From NCBI RefSeq assembly GCF_042676245.1, contig NZ_JBHTKA010000003.1, forward strand, positions 1 through 64,000: a stretch of 64,000 bases of DNA, written 5' to 3'. Positions 60,393-64,000 of this stretch are shown here, piece after piece (position 1 is the stretch's first letter; every line of letters starts with the position of its first letter). The notes under the pieces are model-generated. The model worked only from the letters and a program-made list of their open reading frames with translations. It searched no databases and was not told where the DNA came from. Both the position numbers and the translations under genes were made by a program. This DNA comes from Ohtaekwangia kribbensis. Lineage in GTDB: Bacteria > Bacteroidota > Bacteroidia > Cytophagales > Cyclobacteriaceae.

Positions 60393-60888
60393 TAATCTTC
60401 ATCAGTTTTTCGCGCACTGCATTTCTGGCTCTGAACAGGTTAACCTTTACCTGGTTCATGTCCAGTTCGAGTATCTCGCAGATCTCGTTGTAACTATACC
60501 CTTCCACATCCCGAAGGTGTATTACCTGGCGTTGCTTTTCAGGCAACGATGCTATCAGTTGATTGATTCGCTGCATACTCTCATGTATTTCAGTTGATTC
60601 ATGAGGCGTTAACGCTTCGTGTTGAACATTAAAACTCTCTTCAATCGGATGGGTTTGTTTCCGGTTAATCGAGCGGATGCGGTCCAGCGAGAGGTTACGG
60701 GTGATGCGCATACACCAGGCCTCCCAGTTCTGTACTTCATTCATCTGCTCGCGACCATTCCATACGCGGATAAATACTTCCTGCACTACATCTTTGGCTT
60801 CTTCTTCACTTCCCACAAATTTTAGTGCGAAGCGGAAAAGCTTATTCTTGACTGGCAGTACCCGGGTTTGAAATGATTCGAGGTTCAT
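60376..60888 (-). CDS. ECF-type RNA polymerase sigma factor
   Basis: A 170-residue protein. Region 2: FRFALKFVGSEEEAKDVVQEVFIRVW, NWEAWCMRITRNLSLDRIRS; region 4: SLPEKQRQVIHLRDVEGYSYNEICEILELDMNQVKVNLFRARNAVREKL. Directs transcription of the operon with the anti-sigma and DUF4252 genes (likely autoregulated; inference). Confidence 0.93.
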   Translation of the reverse strand: MNLESFQTRVLPVKNKLFRFALKFVGSEEEAKDVVQEVFIRVWNGREQMNEVQNWEAWCMRITRNLSLDRIRSINRKQTHPIEESFNVQHEALTPHESTEIHESMQRINQLIASLPEKQRQVIHLRDVEGYSYNEICEILELDMNQVKVNLFRARNAVREKLMKINAYGL

Positions 60889-61020
60889 CCGTTGAAATTC
60901 AAAGACAAGACGGCAGGGAAAGGGGGATGTTACAAGTGAAAATTATTTTTTTCTAAAATTTTCTTCCTGTCCTCAAAATACGAAGAAACAGCCAGAATGA
61001 GGCCTTTATTTTTTCTGATG

Positions 61021-61734
61021 CTACAACCGGTAGGCTATACCAAACCCGGCCAGCAACGATTTTCTGCGGAAGCGATCATTCGGTTCGGGTAAGGTTTGAA
61101 CGTTACTCCGGGTGGTATACTCCGTAAAAAGAAATTGGACACCGGCTTTGATGCGGATGCGATCGGTCAATCCATAATGTGCATACAACTCGGAGTTGAG
61201 ACTTCCCCGGTCGTTGTCGCTGATGAGTAACGCATTGAATGACGTTATGCCCGCTCTTTCCAGCACAGACGAGTGACCATTGATATAGGTTCCGCTTACG
61301 CGACTTCCAAACGAGTACCCGATAGCATCGATACTAAAGCCGACAAATATCTTATCAGAAAAATGATAGCCGAGGTTAATCAACAGGTTGACTGCATTAA
61401 CCTGTGGCGATCGGACAAGGAACGTATCAATGTTTGCATTGATATTTTCTTTGAACAGTACTCCCGGGCCGGTGCTACCGGAAGTAAGTTCAGCCGGAGC
61501 CGTGATATAGTATTGATCGCGGCCGAAGTAAGCTGTAGCCCTTGCGCCTAAACCTGCCGTTACCCGTTTCTTTTTACCGAGGTTCCAGTTATAAAAACAC
61601 GCAATCGTAAATGTACCCTGCTTTCGGGCGACAGCAAGCCCGGCTTCCATAAATTGATCTTTAGCTGTACGCGACTGCGTGTACGCTATATTTCCTGCCA
61701 ACAACAGTAAAAGTGTAATGCTGTACTTTTTCAT
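61021..61734 (-). CDS. Exported outer-membrane-barrel-like protein
   Basis: A 237-residue protein with signal peptide ending NIAYTQ. It has alternating beta segments (GTFTIACFYNWNLGKKKRVTAGLGARATAYF, VNLLINLGYHFSDKIFVGFSIDAIGYSFG, RIRIKAGVQFLFTEYTTR) and an aromatic C-terminus (LLAGFGIAYRL), matching small outer-membrane barrels. No ligand or enzyme motif. Function unknown. Confidence 0.8.
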   Translation of the reverse strand: MKKYSITLLLLLAGNIAYTQSRTAKDQFMEAGLAVARKQGTFTIACFYNWNLGKKKRVTAGLGARATAYFGRDQYYITAPAELTSGSTGPGVLFKENINANIDTFLVRSPQVNAVNLLINLGYHFSDKIFVGFSIDAIGYSFGSRVSGTYINGHSSVLERAGITSFNALLISDNDRGSLNSELYAHYGLTDRIRIKAGVQFLFTEYTTRSNVQTLPEPNDRFRRKSLLAGFGIAYRL

Positions 61735-61823
61735 AGCCGGGGTATTTTATACCAAAGCTATGCAGCAACAAAAGTATATAGTGTCGCGCGGGCGACAGGG
61801 CCCCGCATTGTGTAACGTTTGCT

Positions 61824-62507
61824 TTACCGCAGGTTGTTGATATCGCGGATGAGAATCTTTTTACGGTCGAAGTTGATCAGGTTCTGTTCTTTCAATTCAT
61901 TCAGAATGGTGGTAACGGTTTGGCGTGATGTACCCGTCAATGCAGCAATATCTTTATGGGTAAGTTTGGTTGGTATCATGGTTTCGAAACCTACGCGTTG
62001 TCCTTTCCAGGTAGCGGTATCTTTCAGAAATTCAATCACGCGGGTGCGGGCATCTTTAAAAACAAGAAGTTCGAGTTTACGCTCCAGCTTCATTAACCGC
62101 AGGCCTATCAATTTTAATATCTTAAAGCTAAGTTCTTTATTCTCGAACATCAGGGCCTTGAGTTCTTCTATGGTAAGCGGGCATATTACCGCATCGCACA
62201 TGGCCTGAGCAAAATCCCTGCGGGTATCTTCACCTGCCAGCGCAAGCTCTCCGAAGATCTCTCCAGTAGTGAGAATAGACGACACAACTTCTTTACCATC
62301 ATCCAGATAATGGCCGATCTTGATTCTTCCATCCACGATCAGGTAAATATTGGAGGCAGTATCTTCCGGCACATAAACAAAGTCATCTTTTTTATAGCGG
62401 ATAAACTCGTGCTTATCGCCCATCTTCTTTACTTTGTGCGGGCAAAGAATATGGTAAAGATTTACGCTTTCGAAGTACCAGAGTGCTGCTGCTGAAGAAG
62501 TTGCCAT
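61824..62507 (-). CDS. Crp/Fnr family transcriptional regulator
   Basis: A 227-residue protein: N-terminal LWYFESVNLYHILCPH, cyclic-nucleotide-binding-type barrel about 35-130 (GRIKIGHYLDDGKEVVSSILTTGEIFGELALAGEDTRR), long helix, and C-terminal winged HTH with LTHKDIAALTGTSRQTVTTILNELKEQNLI. Four cysteines near the N-terminus are absent, so not a typical FNR iron-sulphur sensor. Only 36 bp separates it from the divergent MOSC gene. Confidence 0.93.
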   Translation of the reverse strand: MATSSAAALWYFESVNLYHILCPHKVKKMGDKHEFIRYKKDDFVYVPEDTASNIYLIVDGRIKIGHYLDDGKEVVSSILTTGEIFGELALAGEDTRRDFAQAMCDAVICPLTIEELKALMFENKELSFKILKLIGLRLMKLERKLELLVFKDARTRVIEFLKDTATWKGQRVGFETMIPTKLTHKDIAALTGTSRQTVTTILNELKEQNLINFDRKKILIRDINNLR

Positions 62508-62543
62508 ACCTGCCTAGTTCATATAAAATTACTGATATACCGC

Positions 62544-63341
62544 ATGAAGGAGTTAACGCTTAGTGAAATCTGGATTTACCCGGTGAAATCATTGGGAGGA
62601 ATACGTTTATCATCCAGCAAAGTTATGGAAAAAGGTCTTTTATATGACAGACGGTTTATGCTGGTAGACGAGAACGGAAAATTTATGACCCAGCGTGTAT
62701 ATCCCAAAATGGCGTTGTTCAAACTTTCCATAAACGACAGCACTCTTATCGTACAGCATCACCAGGACATACTTACTATACCCATCATACCACCGTTGAA
62801 TGAACCAGCCGTTTCAGTTCAGATATGGGAGAATATAGTGCAGGCACATGAAGTAAATACCACCTATAGCGCATGGTTTACCGAACGCCTGGACATCCAA
62901 TGCAAACTGGTATTTTTCCCGGAAGAATATGAGCGTCCCGTTGACCCCGCCTATAAAGTAAACGATGAACATGTAAGTCTTGCCGATGCGTACCCGTTTC
63001 TGATTATAGGACAATCATCATTAGATGATCTGAATGCACGCTTAAAAGAACCAGTGCCGATGAATCGTTTCAGACCTAATTTTGTTTTTACCGGGGGCGA
63101 GCCGTTTGAAGAAGATCACTGGCGGAACTTTCAAATTGGCAGCAATGGTTTTATAGCGGTTAAACCTTGTGCACGTTGCGTGCTCACTACGGTGAACCAA
63201 GACACTGCCGAGAAAGGTGCTGAACCGTTGAAGACACTCGCATCGTATCGCACACGGAATAGCAAAGTATATTTCGGACAAAACCTCGTTGCAACCCATC
63301 ATACAGAAGTAAAAGTCGGGGATAAAATAACACTTGGATAA
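62544..63341 (+). CDS. MOSC domain protein (mARC-like)
   Basis: A 265-residue protein: N-terminal MOSC beta-barrel (EIWIYPVKSLGGIRLSSSKVMEKGLLYDRRFMLVDENGKFMTQR), then the MOSC domain with MNRFRPNFVFTGGEPFEEDHW and the molybdenum-ligand region KPCARCVLTTVNQDTAEKG. The cysteine of ARCVLTT is the expected molybdenum ligand of mARC/YcbX-type reductases. It may reduce N-hydroxylated compounds. The stop overlaps the HemJ region by a few bases. Confidence 0.92.
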   Translation: MKELTLSEIWIYPVKSLGGIRLSSSKVMEKGLLYDRRFMLVDENGKFMTQRVYPKMALFKLSINDSTLIVQHHQDILTIPIIPPLNEPAVSVQIWENIVQAHEVNTTYSAWFTERLDIQCKLVFFPEEYERPVDPAYKVNDEHVSLADAYPFLIIGQSSLDDLNARLKEPVPMNRFRPNFVFTGGEPFEEDHWRNFQIGSNGFIAVKPCARCVLTTVNQDTAEKGAEPLKTLASYRTRNSKVYFGQNLVATHHTEVKVGDKITLG

Positions 63342-63357
63342 TTTATATACAGATCAC

Positions 63358-63894
63358 ATGACGTCCCTTTATCTTAAAGCTGTTCACATCATTTTTATTG
63401 TTACGTGGTTTGCCGGACTTTTCTATATGCCGAGGCTTTTTGTATATATCATCGAATCGCACGCTAAACCGGAACCTGAAAAGAGTATACTCTTAAGGCA
63501 ACTTAACCTGATGGCTTCGCGTCTGTGGTATGGCATTACATGGCCTTCGGCTATTATTACGTTGGGGATGGGAACATCGCTTCTCATCAATCAACCTGAA
63601 TGGCTAAGCATGGGTTTTATGCACATGAAGCTTACGCTGGTTTTCCTGTTGTATCTATACCATGTTTCGTTGCAAATAATATTGAATCAACTTAAAAAAG
63701 GAACCGTGAAATATACATCGCAGCAAATGCGTTTGTGGAATGAAGTGTCTACGTTATTTTTGATCAGTATTGTATTTTTGATCGTATTAAAAAATGCCTT
63801 GAGCATGCTGTGGGGACTCGCAGGGTTGCTCGCAGTAGTTATACTGATTATGACAGGCATGAAGGTTTATAAAAAATTCAGAAAAGATGATTAA
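63358..63894 (+). CDS. hemJ: Protoporphyrinogen IX oxidase HemJ-like protein (CopD family)
   Basis: The ATG at 63358 (MTSLYLKAVHIIFIVTWFAGLFYMPRLFVY) gives 178 residues and about four helices. The conserved His10 and the following WFAGLFYMPRLFVY, and RLWYGITWPSAIITLGMG, are HemJ hallmarks; the enzyme oxidises protoporphyrinogen IX in haem synthesis (family knowledge). It shares 8 bp with the next gene. Confidence 0.9.
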   Translation: MTSLYLKAVHIIFIVTWFAGLFYMPRLFVYIIESHAKPEPEKSILLRQLNLMASRLWYGITWPSAIITLGMGTSLLINQPEWLSMGFMHMKLTLVFLLYLYHVSLQIILNQLKKGTVKYTSQQMRLWNEVSTLFLISIVFLIVLKNALSMLWGLAGLLAVVILIMTGMKVYKKFRKDD

Positions 63895-64000
63895 GTCAAT
63901 GGCAAATAACAGTGTGGTAAAATTTGTAATGTTCCTGGCGGTGGCAGCAGGTCTTCTGTTCGCATCGTGCACAGAAAAGAAAGAAGCCGCTCTTCCGATC
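63887..64000 (+). CDS. Lipoprotein, 5' end only (probable SCO1/SenC-type)
   Basis: Starts at ATG 63887 (or 63899), overlapping hemJ by 8 bp. 38 codons are visible: a leader with VVKFVMFLAVAAGLLFASC, then TEKKEAALPI, running off the window. HemJ is often followed by a SCO family lipoprotein in this phylum, and LPI is the usual opening; that identity is inference. Confidence 0.6.
   Translation, partial: MIKSMANNSVVKFVMFLAVAAGLLFASCTEKKEAALPI

Overview
The window looks like a chromosomal segment of a gliding-type Bacteroidota, most likely order Cytophagales (inference). The reasons are a TonB receptor with STN and carboxypeptidase-regulatory domains followed by a DUF4249 lipoprotein, a C-terminal type IX secretion (T9SS) sorting domain on a GH16 glucanase, DUF4199, DUF4252, DUF1361 and BatA-type proteins, many short lipoprotein signals, and almost no Shine-Dalgarno sequences. 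I see no rRNA, tRNA, CRISPR array, insertion sequence or prophage.

Region 1 (1-9060) is AT-rich and accessory. About a dozen small genes all lie on the + strand: secreted proteins and lipoproteins, a cysteine-rich protein, DUF4304, SnoaL-like, RibD/DHFR-like, CDP-alcohol phosphotransferase, SMI1/KNR4 and SRPBCC. Many gene junctions carry a GC-rich hairpin element of one dispersed family. I count nine members including degenerate ones, and found none in the other 55 kb. One lipoprotein gene here is frameshifted in a CCCC run. Region 2 (9239-15624) holds a divergent DoxX/HxlR pair with a clear double-palindrome operator, two STAS-like paralogues, a DUF1963/SUKH-like and a DUF695 protein, and two copies of a second hairpin element that each supply the stop codon of the gene beside them.

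Region 3 (15921-24478) is an outer-membrane operon (secreted protein, TonB receptor, DUF4249, MG2-domain protein) followed by an MFS transporter and a GNAT protein. Region 4 (24494-34745), all on the - strand, carries a TPR protein, a bestrophin-like protein, SPOR-like/OmpA, two GT2 glycosyltransferases, two DUF4199 proteins, a dihydroorotase homologue lacking catalytic residues, a UPF0175 antitoxin beside a doubly frameshifted DUF3368 PIN toxin, and a BatA-type protein. Region 5 (34896-41762) has an ECF sigma operon, a short SSB, a zinc-ribbon protein, an 820-bp TATA-rich gene desert, an HNH endonuclease, a serine hydrolase and a rhodanese-thioredoxin fusion.

Region 6 (41896-58116) contains a five-domain GH16 glucanase with a perfect operator-like palindrome upstream, a MuiA-like protein, small lipoproteins, a GH30 hydrolase, two ABC exporters, SemiSWEET and a Tat-exported Gfo/Idh/MocA oxidoreductase. 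Region 7 (58166-64000) has three DUF4252 proteins with an ECF sigma factor and its probable anti-sigma, a Crp/Fnr regulator, a MOSC protein, HemJ and the start of a probable SCO-type lipoprotein.

The most unusual features are the repeat-punctuated gene row at 1-9 kb, the hairpin elements that end reading frames, the two homopolymer frameshifts, and the pseudo-dihydroorotase. Many start codons were moved to an internal ATG/GTG that places a signal peptide or conserved N-terminus first.
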